Counted from the stretch's first letter, positions 27,322 to 38,014 are shown. The stretch is 42,073 bases of DNA from Rhodococcus sp. IITR03 (GCA_001017865.1 LATQ01000275.1:1-42073); one strand, 5' to 3'. Numbers and translations are program-made. The notes: a model not told the origin generated them from the sequence alone.

Positions 27322-27744
27322 TTCTCGACCTCGCTGTCAATGGAACCCAACCGGGGCGGTACGCGGAAGCGCAGCGGGATGCGGTGGGAAACGAAGGGGT
27401 GGTGGGAAATCCGGGGCACCGCGGTGGCACCTGTATCGATGTCGGTGATGCTATGGCCGACGGGTCCGGCCGTCAAGCATGGCGTCAACGCCGCCTCCAA
27501 CTGGTGAAACGACGCAAATTCCTCGACTTGTTGACGCACGCGTAGCCAATGGCTACAGTGATGCCAGTCACGACACGTGGTTGCAGTGACCTCGGTGATC
27601 GAGCAAAGGAAATGTGCTCGGACGCCGGATGAACAGGTGTGCCCACCCATGCCCGTCCATTGCGATCCGTGAACACCCTCGTCGTGGAAAGTCTTCTGCT
27701 CAGGTGCCGAAAGCGCTTCTGTTGCAACATTTCAGGAGGATGAA
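27322..27744. other. Intergenic region between alcohol dehydrogenase and unit D
   Basis: It contains the unit D promoter (27531-27571) and a leader of about 180 nt before the Rieske gene. The leader holds a short AAGCGCTT palindrome near 27712. The 210 bp next to the dehydrogenase must hold its own promoter, which I cannot place. I see no gene in it. Confidence 0.6.
27531..27571 (+). promoter_or_regulatory. Unit D promoter with spacer operator and GTGA-N6-TCAC box
   Basis: -35 TTGACG (27531-27536), 17-bp spacer, -10 TACAGT (27554-27559). The perfect palindrome GTAGCCAATGGCTAC (27542-27556) fills the spacer and overlaps the -10. GTGATGCCAGTCAC (27558-27571) follows at the likely start site with 15.5 bp between centres. 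It drives the Rieske to LLM unit. Confidence 0.85.
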
Positions 27745-28787
27745 ATGTCACCCATGGCCTTATCGATGAAGCCGACGGGGTGGTTCCAGATCGGTTGGTC
27801 CACCGACATCGAGGTCGGCGACGTCAAGCCGATGCGGTACTTCGGCCACGACCTCGTCGCCTACCGCACCGAGAGCGGCCGTCTGGTGGTTCTCGACGCG
27901 TACTGCGAGCACCTCGGCGCCACATGGGCCATGGTGGCACGGTGGCCGGCGACGACATCCGATGCCCCTTCCACGGATGGCAGTGGAGCCGGAAGGTCGC
28001 AACACCTGCATCCCGTACCAGAAAGCCACGAACCGGGTTCGCAGGATCGGTACCTGGTCCACCGCCGAACACGACGGAATCATGTACCTCTGGCACGACG
28101 CCGAGGGCCGCGACCCGCAGTACGACGTTCCCAGCATCTTCGACCTGTTCCCGACCTGCGGTACGGCGGACGACTACCACGAGCTCGGGGAAGCCGGTCG
28201 CTTCCAGAGCGACGAACTGCCGATCCACCCGCAGTACGCCGCCGAGAACGGTGTCGACTTCGCGCACTTCAAGTACGTCCACCGTGCCGACGAAATCCCG
28301 ACCGTCGTCCACCGCGAGTTCGGCGACACCGACTTCAAGACCGAACTGGCCCTGAACTTCAAGCGCCGCGGCGCAGACGGTTTGTACGAACTCGTCGAAG
28401 GTCGTACCCGCGCTTCGCTCCTCGGCCTCGGGCTCGGCTTCTCCCATGCCGACGGTGTCGGCTCCATCTGCTCGCTGACCGCGGTCACTCCCGTCGACGA
28501 CGAGCACTCGATCGTGCGGTTCTCCGCGTGGGCGAGCAAGGAGGACGGCGAGGACGAGACCCGAGTGGCCAAGCGACAGCGGAACGCCGTCGGACAGCTG
28601 AAGGCCGACATCGCCATCTGGGAGCACCAGCGCTACACCGAGCCCCCCGGTCTCGCGACCGCCGAGGCTGCGGCTTCCGCGACATCCGTCAGTGGGCCCG
28701 CCGCTTCTATCCCGAGGTCACCTCGGCAGCGGTGCCGCCGAGCAGACCGCGGGCACCGACGAATTCCAGGCAGGAAACGCTTCATGA
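27745..28787 (+). CDS. KshA-like Rieske non-heme iron oxygenase
   Basis: 348 aa after restoring four bases (near 27923, 27983, 28673 and 28727). The Rieske cluster is CEHLGA followed by CPFHGWQW (C-x-H, then C-x2-H). The mononuclear iron site is ENGVDFAHFKYVH (D, H, H), as in KshA-type monooxygenases of steroid breakdown. The rest follows the KshA pattern, PTGWFQIGWSTDIEVGDVKP at the start and WARRFYPE near the end. It should hydroxylate an unactivated alicyclic C-H bond with O2 and electrons from the reductase at 17181. ATG 27745 has AGGAGG upstream; its stop overlaps the next start (ATGA). The substrate is unknown and need not be a steroid. Confidence 0.87.
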
Positions 28788-29940
28788 GACCGACCCTGAC
28801 AGAAGAACACGAGGCCTGGCGCGCCGAGATCCGGGATTTCCTCGACGCCGAGCTGCCGAAGGAACACGCCTTCAACCCCGAGTTCGACGACGCGCCCGAA
28901 CAATGGGCCATCGCCGTCGAATTCAGCAAGAAAATCGCCGCCAAGGGATGGATCGGCCTGACCTGGCCGAAGGAGTACGGCGGCAAGGGGTTGACCCCGA
29001 TCTTCAATCAGATCTTCCTCGAGGAGCTGTACGCGGCCGACGCCCCTCTGATCAACTCTGTCGGCATCTTCCTTGCCGCCGGCACCATCCTGGTGGGTGG
29101 CACCGAGGAACAGAAGAAGCGGCTGCTGCCCGACATCGCCAACATGCGCACCCTCTGGGCCGAGGGCCTGACCGAACCAGGTGCCGGTTCCGACCTCGGC
29201 TCCCTGCGGACCAAGGCCGTCAAGGACGGCGACGACTGGGTCATCACCGGCGAGAAGGCATTCACCTCCTGGGGACCGATGTCGGACGTGCTGTACGTGG
29301 CCGCCCGCACCGACCCCGAGGCGAGCCTGAGCGCCGGCGTCAGCATCTTCGTCGTCGACCTGAACAGCCCCGGCGTCACCCTGCACCCGATGCGCAACTA
29401 CGGCGGCGGCGTCCAGTCCAGCACCTTCCTCGACCACGTTCGCGTGCCGGCGTCCTCGCTGATCGGTGAGGAGGGCAAGGGCTGGCAGTACATCATGCGT
29501 GCCTTCTACGCGTCGGGAACCGTCGAACCGATCTACGCGATGCAGGAAGCGCGGCTGCGCGACCTGCTCGAGTACTGCAAGGCGATCCCCGGCAAGCTCG
29601 ACGACCCGCACGTGAAGGCCGACCTGGCCGAACTCGCCGGCATCGTCCAGACCCAGCGTCTGCTCGCCTACGAGATCATCGGCGACAACGCGCACGGTCG
29701 CCAGACCCATGGGGCGGTGGCGTCCAGCAGGTCGCCGCCAAGGAGTACGAACCGTTGTTCGCGCAGATCTACGACCGGGTGCTCGGCCCGACCAGCCAGC
29801 TGCGGTCGGGATCGTCGTACGCCCCCCTCAACGGAAAGCCCGAGGCGTGGTACCGGCAGTCCTTCGCCAACCACGCCGGAGGAACGTCCCAACTCAAGCG
29901 GATGGTGCTCGCGACGCGGGGCCTCGGCCTGCCCCGATAG
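28784..29940 (+). CDS. Acyl-CoA dehydrogenase, FadE-type, first of a tandem pair
   Basis: 385 aa after restoring one base near 29715 (HGGGGVQQVAAKEYEPL). The N-terminal helical domain is followed by the FAD/substrate loop WAEGLTEPGAGSDLGSL, the beta domain with GEKAFTSWGPMSDV, and the C-terminal helical domain ending in RMVLATRGLGLPR. The family's common catalytic-Glu motif in the last domain is not obvious. The length and pairing with the next gene match the alpha2beta2 acyl-CoA dehydrogenases of steroid side-chain and ring breakdown, where two unlike subunits share the FAD site. ATG 28784 overlaps the Rieske stop. Confidence 0.85.
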
Positions 29941-29949
29941 GAGCTGAAG

Positions 29950-31029
29950 ATGGAATTGGCATGGGGCGAGGACTTCGCTGCCCTCGCAGATGTGAGCAAG
30001 TCGGTGTTCGCGCGGTACTCGCCGCTCGAGGACCGATCCAACACGGTTCCGTTCGCGGACCAGGTCGTGCAGTTCGCCGAACTCGGCTGGCTGCAGCTCG
30101 GTGACCCGACCGGCGCCGACGCCGACAGCCCGTCGCTCGCGACGATCGCCGGCATCTTCGTCGAGGCGGGACGGACGCTGGCCGCCACTCCGCTGCTCGA
30201 ACTGACGATGTCCCGCGACACCGCGCTGGTGATCGGCACCGACGAGGCGACTGGCCTCGCCAAGCGCATCGGCAACGGTGAGGTCGTGGTGGTCCCGGTA
30301 TTCCCGTCTCCCGAGTGGGGTTCGGCGGTGACCTACGAGAACGGCACGCTCGACGGGGTCGCGCTGGCCGTGGACCACGCGGGCGACGCCGACAGCTTCC
30401 TCGTGTACGCACCCGGTGCGGAAAGCGTTGTGGCCGTGGTGGAGGCGAGCTTCGCAACCGCTGTCGAGGCGATGCCGAACATGGGCGGGTACCGATGTTC
30501 GCGGTGACCTTCGACAAGGTGCCGGTGGCCGACGGTGCCGTGCTGGCCCGCGGCGCCGACGCCGACCGTGCCGTCGAGGTCGCCGCAGCGCGCAGCGGTG
30601 TTGCGCGCGGCACAGCTCTACGGCGCCGGACTGAAGCTGCTCGACATCACCGTGCTGTACGCGCAGCAGCGGCACCAGTTCGGTGGTCCGATCGGACGCT
30701 TCCAGGCGGTGCAGTACCTGTGCACCGACCTCGCGATTGCTGCGCACTTCACCTCGGTGCACGCCCGGTCGGCAGCTACCGCCCTCGACGCCGGTCTCGA
30801 TGTGCAGCCGCACATCGGTCTGATGCGCAAGCAGGCGGCGAGGGCCGCGCAGGAGATCGTCCACTCGGCGCACGAGGTCCACGCCGGCATCGGATACATG
30901 ATCGAGTCGAACGTGCACCTGTTCACCGACGCCGCCAAGCGCTGGCAGTTCGATTTCGGTTCTGCCGCACGCAACGACGCGGATATCGTCGATGCTCTCG
31001 ACCGCATCTACACCGGGACCGGCCGATGA
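29950..31029 (+). CDS. Acyl-CoA dehydrogenase-like partner subunit
   Basis: 360 aa after restoring three bases (near 30495 and two near 30590). It is a diverged acyl-CoA dehydrogenase: a short N-terminal part (FADQVVQFAELGWLQLGDP), a middle beta domain with low conservation, and a clearer C-terminal domain (LYAQQRHQFGGPIGRFQAVQ, HEVHAGIGYMIESNVHLFTDAA). The RHQFGGPIG and QAVQ pieces are standard FAD-binding parts. It starts 10 bp after the first dehydrogenase with AGGAG between, and its stop overlaps the next start (ATGA). It most likely forms a heteromer with the first dehydrogenase. Confidence 0.83.
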
Positions 31030-31826
31030 GCTACATCGACTACCGCGTCGACGACGCCGTCGCCGTCATCAGCCTGAACCGTCCGGACCAGCACAACGCG
31101 CAGGACGCATCGCTGTTGCAGGACCTCGACGCCCGCTGGCAGGAGGCCGCCCGCGACGACGACGTCAAGGTGATCGTCGTGCGTGCCAACGGCGACAACT
31201 TCTCCGCCGGCCACGACCTGAAGACCGTGGCCCCAGGTACTTCAAGGAGGGTAAGACGACCCTCGAGAGCGCCTACGGGTGGGAGACCGAACACTACCTC
31301 GGTTTCTCCCGCAAGTGGCGCGACGTGCCGAAGCCGTCGATCGCGGCGGTCCAGGGTGCCTGCGTCGCAGGGGCTCTCAACGTCATCTGGCCCTGCGACT
31401 GATCGTCGCGGCCGACAACACCTATTTCAGCGACCCCGTCGTGAAGTTCGGTGTCGGTGGCGTCGAATACCACGTGCACACTTGGGAACTCGGTGCCCGT
31501 CGCGCCAAGGAGATGCTGTTCACCGCCCGGAAGCTCACCGCGGCCGAGGCGTTCGACGCCGGCATGGTGAACCGCGTCGTCCCGCTCGACGAACTCGACA
31601 CGCAGACCATGGACCTCGCGCGGGAGATCGCGCAGATGGACCCGTGGGGACTGGCCACCGCCAAGCGTGCCGTCAATCAGACCCTCGACATCATGGGTCA
31701 GCAGGCAGCCCTGCAGTCGGCCTTCGACATCCACTGGCACGGGCACGCGAATGCCTGTTGCGCACCGGATATCCGCTCCTGACGCCCGGCCCGCTTTCCT
31801 CGAAGACGAAGGAGGAGAACTCGTGA
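31026..31826 (+). CDS. Enoyl-CoA hydratase/isomerase (crotonase) family protein
   Basis: 267 aa after restoring three bases (near 31233, 31401 and 31754). Crotonase marks are LNRPDQHNAQD, the oxyanion loop FSAGHDLK, the second loop AAVQGACVAGALNVIWPCDLIVAADNTYF, and a C-terminal helix region with LATAKRAVNQTLD. FGVGGVEYHVHTWELGARRAKEM holds the place of the second catalytic position. It probably hydrates an enoyl-CoA, or cleaves a ring, as several steroid-ring crotonases do. It overlaps both neighbours by one to four bases, so translation is coupled through the unit. Confidence 0.85.
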   Translation: MSYIDYRVDDAVAVISLNRPDQHNAQDASLLQDLDARWQEAARDDDVKVIVVRANGDNFSAGHDLKTVAPGTSRRVRRPSRAPTGGRPNTTSVSPASGATCRSRRSRRSRVPASQGLSTSSGPATDRRGRQHLFQRPRREVRCRWRRIPRAHLGTRCPSRQGDAVHRPEAHRGRGVRRRHGEPRRPARRTRHADHGPRAGDRADGPVGTGHRQACRQSDPRHHGSAGSPAVGLRHPLARARECLLRTGYPLLTPGPLSSKTKEENS

Positions 31827-33394
31827 ACTCGGACATCGCGCCGAACGACGCGGTCTCCCTGTGGGATCTGCTGGCCCTGCGGGCCGAGACCACCGGCGAC
31901 GCCGTCGCCTCATCGACGAGCACGATCGCCGCATGACCTTCGCCGAGGTCGTCTCCGTGGCCGAACGCGTCGCGGCCGGCCTGCTGGCCCGCGGGATCGA
32001 ACCCGGCTCCACGGTGAGCTGGCAGCTGCCACCGCATCGAGACCGTCGTGCTCAGCCTGGCGCTGTCGCGTCTCGGCGTGACCCAGAACCCGATCATCCC
32101 GCTCTACCGGGCACGCGAGGTCGGGGCGATGGTCGCCCAGTGCGAGTCGGAATGGCTGATCACCCTGGGAGAGTTCCGCGGCTTCGACCACGGCGCCATG
32201 GCCGAGGAGCTGCGTGCGGCGAGCGGTGACCGCCTGAACCTGCTGATCGTCTCCTCCGAGCTGCCCGACGGCGACCCGGCCGGCCTTCCCCCCGCGCCGG
32301 TCGGCCGGGACGAGGTGCGCTGGATCTACACGACCTCCGGAACGACGTCGGCGCCCAAGGGTGTCTGCCACACGGACGGCACACTCATCGCAGGCGGCGT
32401 CTCCCTGGCCGATGCGATCGGTGCTTCGGCCGAGGACGTCGGCACCATCTTCTTCCCGTACGCGCACATCGGCGGCCCCGACCTGCTGATCGCCTCGCTG
32501 ACCACCGGCATGTCACTGACGCTCATGGAGGTCTACGAGCCGCGTGCCGCCGTGGACCTGATGCGTCGTGCGGGCGTGACCATCACCGGTGGCTCGACCC
32601 CGCACTACGCCTTGCTGCTCGAGGAGCAGCGGAAGAACCCGGGCGCTCGCGTGGTTCCGACCCTGCGCATGCTGACCGGCGGCGGAGCGCCCATGCCGGA
32701 GAAGCTGTTCCGCGACGTGCTCGCCGAGATGGGCATCCCGATCCTGCACGCCTACGGCATGACCGAGTGCCCGATGATCACCTCGGCGCGGATGAGCGAC
32801 AGCATCGAGCAACTGGCCACCACCTCCGGTCGTCCCGTGCTCGGTTGCGAGGTGCAGATCCGCACCGAGGAGGATGACGTGCTGCCCACCGGTGAGGTGG
32901 GCCGGGTGTGGCTGCGCGGCCCGATGTTGTTCAAGGAGTACCGCGCCGACGGCGAGATCATCCGTCCCTTCGACGCCGGCGGCTGGATGTTCACCGGCGA
33001 CACCGGCAAACTCGAGGCGGAGGGTCATCTGGTCCTCGTCGGTCGGGAGAAGGACCTGATCATCCGCAAGGGCGAATCGATCAGCCCCACCGAGATCGAA
33101 GAGGTGCTCGCGGCGCATTCCGCGGTCGCGGACGTCGCCGTCATCGGCCTGCCCGACGACCGGTCGGGTGAGCGCATCTGCGCTGTACTGCAACTGCACG
33201 ACGGTGCAGCCGATCTCGACGTCGACGACATCCGTACGTACTGCCGGGAGGCCGGTATCTCGCCGGCGAAGTTCCCCGAGGACGTCGTGATCGTCTCGGA
33301 GATGCCGAAGACCCCGACGATGAAGATCCGCAAGCAGCACCTCCGGCAGTCCGTCATCGACCAGCGGGCACTGTCCGGCGCGGCCGTCGACTGA
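31823..33394 (+). CDS. Acyl-CoA synthetase (AMP-forming CoA ligase)
   Basis: 524 aa after restoring three bases (near 31905 and two near 32030, where the protein should read SWQLPTRIETVVLSLALSRLG). The ANL-superfamily motifs are complete downstream: YTTSGTTSAPKG for ATP, AYGMTE, the MFTGDTGKLEAEGHLVLVGR hinge and the catalytic lysine in PKTPTMKIRKQHLR. It activates a carboxylic acid as its CoA thioester with ATP. The start is GTG 31823, overlapping the hydratase stop. Within the unit it most likely activates the acid made by ring opening or lactone hydrolysis, ahead of the dehydrogenase pair. Chain or ring preference cannot be read. Confidence 0.87.
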
Positions 33395-33439
33395 CACGGC
33401 CCCCGTGCCCGCCCCCGAATCCGAGAATTGGAAGTTCCC

Positions 33440-35335
33440 ATGCCAGGACGTAGCTTCATAGAGCGCGCCGTCGAGTGCGCCGACACCAATGCGTTGCGGA
33501 TGGCGCTGTACCAGGCGACCCGCGACGCGGAGATCGCCGCGATCACCCCCGAACGCGTCTTCGGCCCGACGACGGACGCGATCGTGTTCTCCGACGAGGA
33601 CACCGCGCTCATCCGGCGAAGGCCGTCGAATACCTGCTCTCGGAGCCGGACGAGTCGGCGCTGCCGGTCCCGTCGCGGGACGAGATCGTCGAGCTGCTCG
33701 AGATGGCGGAAGCCCGCACTCTCGGACCCGACGATCTGATCATGCGGCACAAGCTCCCGGCCTTCTCCGATCTGCCCTATCAGGCACAATGGCACGGGAG
33801 AAGGTGATTCCGGAGGCTACCACGTCGCGATCGTCGGTGCCGGCTTCGCCGGTATCGCCATGGGTGTGCAGCTGGCGAATCTCGGCGTCCCGTTCACGAT
33901 CTACGAGCGTCGCGTCGAGGTCGGCGGGGTGTGGAGCATCAACACCTATCCCGACGTACGCGTCGACACGGTGAGCTTCACCTACGAGTACGCCTTCGAG
34001 AAGAAGTACCCGTGGACCGAGTATTTCGCCCGACAGTCCGACGTGCGCGCGTACATCGACCACGTGGCGCACAAGTACGGTGTGTACGAGCACATCCGGT
34101 TCGGCTCCGACATCACCCAAGCCCGCTTCGACGAACCGACGCAGCGCTGGACACTGACCGTGCAGGGCGAGGAGTCCGTCACCGAGGTCGAGGCGAACGT
34201 TGTCGTCGCCGCCAGCGGTGTGTTCGCGACGCCGCGTGAACTCTCGGTGGAGGGAGTCTCCGACTTCACCGGTCAGATCGTGCACACCGCCCGGTGGAAC
34301 GAGGACGTCGAGTACGCCGGCAAGAAGGTCGCCGTGATCGGCAACGGCTCGACGGGTGTGCAGTTGCTGTCGAAGATCGCCGAGAAGGCCGAATCCGTGA
34401 CGGTGTATCAGCGCACACCGCAGTGGATCTCGCCGCGAACCAATTACGGCGTGCCGATCTCCGACGAACTGCAGTGGCTGATCCAGAAGATGCCGTTCTA
34501 TTGGAACTGGAACAAGTACGTCGCCGGCCTGGCCACCATCGACCTGCGCAACGTGCTCATGCCGGACGCGGAGTGGATCGCGAACGGGGGGCAGATCAGC
34601 AAGCGCAACGACATGCTGCGCGAGATCCTGGTCGGCTACATTTCGGCACAGGTCGACGGCCGACAGGATCTCATCGACAAGCTGGTCCCGGACTACCCGC
34701 CGATGACGAGACGTCCGGTGGTCGACAACAACTGGTACGCCTCTCTGACCAGAAACAACGTCGAACTCGTCACGACCCCTATCGCGCGGATGACCGACAC
34801 GGCGATCGTCACCTCCGACGGGGAGGCCCGCGAGACGGAACTCGTCATCGCCGCGGTCGGTTTCCAGACCGAGAAGTACATCTGGCCGACACAGTACTTC
34901 GGCCTCGGAGGTGTGACCCTCGAGGACGTGTGGACCGCGCAGGGTGCGCAGGCGCACCTCGGCATGACGGTGCCCGGCTTCCCGAACATGTTCATGCTGT
35001 ACGGCCCCAACTCGCAGCCGGTGGCCAGCGGTGCGGGTCTGCCGGTGTGGTTCGAGGTCTGGACCGGCTACATCGCCGAGTGCATCGTGGGGATGCTCGA
35101 GAAGGGCCGGGCGTCGATGGTCATCCGCAAGGACGCCTTCGACGAGTACAACGAGCAGTTGCACGAAGAGGCCAAGAAGCTCATCTACCTGATGCCGAAC
35201 TCGGCGATGGAGAAGAACTACTACGTCAACGAGTTCGGTCGGCTGCAGATGAACGCGCCGTGGAACGGCGAGAAGTACTACGAGCTGTGCGAGAAGCCGG
35301 ACGAGTCGCACTACGACTTCACCGACGCGCAGTAA
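33440..35335 (+). CDS. Baeyer-Villiger monooxygenase 2 with N-terminal extension (HAPMO-like)
   Basis: 632 aa after restoring three bases (near 33615, 33803 and 33813). About 120 residues come before the FAD motif HVAIVGAGFAGIAMGVQL, as in 4-hydroxyacetophenone monooxygenase and related large BVMOs. The fingerprint is FTGQIVHTARWN (Asn in place of the usual Pro or Asp), the NADPH site is IGNGSTGVQ, and VGGVWSINTYPDVRVDT replaces the usual WNRYPG. The C-terminus, YVNEFGRLQMNAPWNG, is typical of this subgroup. It should oxidise a ketone to an ester or lactone. ATG 33440 has GGAAG upstream. It is sixth in unit D, 46 bp after the ligase. Confidence 0.86.
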
Positions 35336-35351
35336 CGCACTCTCCTCCGAA

Positions 35352-36271
35352 GTGAAGTTCACTCTGGAGTATCCCGGCGACGTCGCGGGTGCGGAGCCCT
35401 GCTTCCGCGAGGGCGCCGTGCTCGCCCGGATCGCCAGGGGCGCAGAGGATCACGGTTTCGAGGCACTGTGTCTCGCCGATCATCCGGCACCGTCTGCGAA
35501 GTGGTTCGACGCCGGCGGACACGACAGCTTCGAGCCTGCGGTTGCGCTGGCGTATGCGGCTGCGGCCACCACGTCGCTGAAGTTGATGACCAACCTCTAC
35601 GTGTTGCCCTTCCGCAATCCGTATCTCGCCGCCAAGGCGTTGACGACCTTGGATCTGCTGTCCGGGGGACGCCTGGTCGTCGGGGTAGGGGCGGGATACC
35701 TGCGGTCGGAGTTCGCAGCACTGGGCGTGAACTTCGACGACCGCGCCGCACTGTTCGACGAAGCGATCGACGCCCTGCGCCGTATCTGGATGTCGCCGTC
35801 CACGCCGGTGACCGGCGACGGTTTCGGCGGGACGGGACAGATGCGTCTGTACGGTCCTGTGCAGCAACCGCATCCACGCTGTGGATCGGTGGGAACAGTC
35901 GTGCGGCGATCCGGCGGGTGGTGACGGCGGGGGAGGGGTGGTGCCCGGTCGTCGGGTCCGAGGAGATGACCTCCTCCGTTCGGACGGCATCGATGACGGG
36001 CGTCGACGGCCTGCGTCGCGCCGTGGGGCGCGTGCGGGACGAACTGCTCCGTGCCGGCCGGGACCCGGCGCAGATCTCGATCCAGGTGGAGGCTCCACCG
36101 GTCGATGTCACCGACTCCCACTCCGTGATGCGGTTCGTCGAACGCGCCGACGAACTGGCGAAGGTCGGTGTCACGCACCTGTGTGTGCATGCCGACGCCA
36201 GATCGGTCGAAGCCGCGTCGGAATTCGTCGCGGGATTCGGAGAGCAGATCCTCCGGCCGCTGGCGGGTTGA
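35352..36271 (+). CDS. Luciferase-like (LLM) oxidoreductase, probably F420-dependent
   Basis: 306 aa after restoring one base near 35876 (QQPHPTLWIGGNSRAA). It is a TIM-barrel luciferase-like protein. GRLVVGVGAGYLRSEFAALGV and PTLWIGGNS are the usual cofactor-binding parts; the length and RNPYLAAKALTTLD fit the actinobacterial F420 group more than FMN monooxygenases. The start is GTG 35352, 17 bp after the BVMO stop, with a poor ribosome site, so translation may depend on the upstream gene. It could reduce an enone or ketone, or oxidise an alcohol. It is last in unit D. Confidence 0.8.
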
Positions 36272-36623
36272 CGCCGGTCGTCCCCCCCCGGCAGGTCCGA
36301 CGTGCTCACACCGATCCGACATTGTCAACGGAAAGATTCCACCGCACGAAACCGTCGGGTTCCTAAATGCTCACCTGCCGTCGCGATTTCGCGGGCCCGC
36401 CCGCCGAGGTGATCGGTATTTTCCGGACCGGATCGAAGGCAATCGAAAATTCGGCGGAGTTGTTGACGCAAACGTAGCCGATGGCTACAGTGAGTCCGGT
36501 CACAAGTCGTACGGATAGATGTCGTCGTTCACGAATCCGATTCGCTCGTCGTCCGGCATATCCCGAAAACGACCGACAACCACCCCTGCACCTCGTTACC
36601 GAGGACCTGATGTTGAGGAGTCG
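36272..36623. other. Intergenic region before unit E
   Basis: It contains the unit E promoter (36463-36503) and a ~125-nt leader. The first 190 bp show no gene and no strong terminator hairpin, so some read-through from unit D into unit E is possible. Confidence 0.55.
36463..36503 (+). promoter_or_regulatory. Unit E promoter with spacer operator and GTGA-N6-TCAC box
   Basis: -35 TTGACG (36463-36468), 17-bp spacer, -10 TACAGT (36486-36491). The palindrome GTAGCCGATGGCTAC (36474-36488) fills the spacer; only the central base pair context differs from units B-D. GTGAGTCCGGTCAC (36490-36503) follows with 15.5 bp between centres. Confidence 0.83.
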
Positions 36624-37516
36624 ATGTTGAGCACGCGTAAGTCGAACTGGGGCCGTTGGGGCGAAGCGGACGAGCTGGGCGCCTCAACCACCTCACGCCG
36701 GAGCGGGTCCTCGCCGCCCTCCGCCTGCCCAAGACGGGCAAGCCTTGCAGTCTCAGCATTCCGATCCAGCGATCGGGCGTGCCGAACCTCGAATACCGCG
36801 GCATCCCGCAGCGCCTCACCCTCACCAACCATCAGGACGAGGCGATGGCCCTCGCCAACGGTGGTGTCCCCGGCGTCGGTGCCAACGAGGACCAGCTCGT
36901 CATGCCGTCGCACACCTCGACGCACATGGACGCGCTGTGCCATGTGTACTCCGAGAACAAGATCTACAACGGCTACCCCGCCGACCAGGTCACCCCGTAC
37001 TCGGGTGCGGCCAAGTGCAGCATCGACAAGGTCGGCGGCATCGCCGGCCGCGGCGTCCTCATCGACGTCGCGGCGTCGAAGGGTGTCGACCTGCTCGAGC
37101 CCGGCTACGTCATCACCGTCGACGACCTGCAGAAGGCGTTGGACGACCAGGGTGTCGAACTGCAGACCGGCGACCTGGTGCTCATCCGCACCGGATGGCT
37201 CGAGGACTACCTGGTCAACCAGGGCGAGATGATGCCGCAGCCGGGCATCGGCCTCGAAGCTGCCGCCTTCCTCGCCGAGAAGGACGTCGCGCTGGTCGGT
37301 TCCGACAACGCCGCGATCGAGCCCATCCCCTTCGACCAGAACGTCTACCTCGGTGGACACATCATCCTGCTCGTCGAGCACGGCATCTACCTGGTCGAGA
37401 ACATGAACCTCGCGGAACTCGCCGCAGACCGGTGCTACGAGTTCCTGCTGACCATCGGCGCGCTGAAGATCACCGGCGGCACGGCGAGCCCGGTCACCCC
37501 CGTCGCCGTCGGCTGA
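36624..37516 (+). CDS. Cyclase-family metal-dependent hydrolase
   Basis: 297 aa after restoring one base near 36682 (ADELGALNHLTPERV). It belongs to the cyclase/kynurenine-formamidase-like family; the metal-binding motif is HTSTHMDALCH, with more conserved parts in GVLIDVAASKGVDLL, GDLVLIRTGWLEDY and a final DNAAIEPIP. Members hydrolyse amides, esters or strained ring diketones using a divalent metal. ATG 36624 has GAGGAG upstream. It is first gene of unit E and so probably performs a committed step, perhaps hydrolysis of a lactone or C-C cleavage of a cyclic 1,3-diketone; that is inference. Confidence 0.82.
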
Positions 37517-37547
37517 CCGAACCCCCTCACACGAACAGGACCCCCGG

Positions 37548-38014
37548 ATGACTGCGAACACCGAAGCTGCCGTACACACCTACCGCACCTCCCACGTCGG
37601 ACTGTGTGTCTCCGATCTCGCCAAGAGTCTTCGCTTCTACTGCGACGGACTGGGTTTCACCAAGATCATGGAATACGACATCGACGAGCAGATCCCCGAA
37701 GTGGATGCACCGTGCAGCCTCACCTCGTCCTTCCTGGAGAAAGACGGCCTGCGCATCGAACTGCTGTCCTACCGGCAGCCCGGCGTGATCGGCACCCCGC
37801 CCACCCGGCGTAACCATCTGGCATGACCCACCTGTCGTTCTTCGCGGACGACATCGACGCCGCAGCCGACGCGCTGTGCGAATTCGGCGGCACCCTGGTG
37901 CCGGAGACCCGCGCCGGTCTGAGCGATCCGACCGCACCGCAGTTCGTGTTCGTCGCCGACCCCGACGGCAACCGCGTCGAGCTCATGCACATCCCTGCCG
38001 GTACCCCCTGGTGA
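37548..38014 (+). CDS. VOC-family (glyoxalase/dioxygenase fold) protein
   Basis: 155 aa after restoring one base near 37820 (NHLGMTHLSFFADD). Two beta-alpha-beta3 modules are visible: THVGLCVSDLAKSLRFYCDGLGF with the first metal histidine, and MTHLSFFADDIDAAADAL with the second, followed by FVADPDGNRVELM with the glutamate ligand. This H/H/E set fits a metal enzyme. The family includes epimerases, glyoxalases, extradiol dioxygenases and fosfomycin-type transferases; length and motifs suggest a small isomerase/lyase more than a ring-cleaving dioxygenase. It starts 31 bp after the cyclase-family gene and lies 117 bp before BVMO 3. Confidence 0.8.

Noticed and set aside
27962..29947. Apparent Rieske oxygenase-acyl-CoA dehydrogenase fusion of about 660 aa
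   Set aside because: It results from lost bases near 28673 and 28727. The restored Rieske protein ends at 28787 with an ATGA overlap to the dehydrogenase start.
1149..36271. Reading the many broken genes as pseudogenes in a decaying island
   Set aside because: Breaks affect likely housekeeping genes such as gcdH and eutBC as well as the island, the ones worked through are single-base losses, and active-site motifs are intact on both sides.
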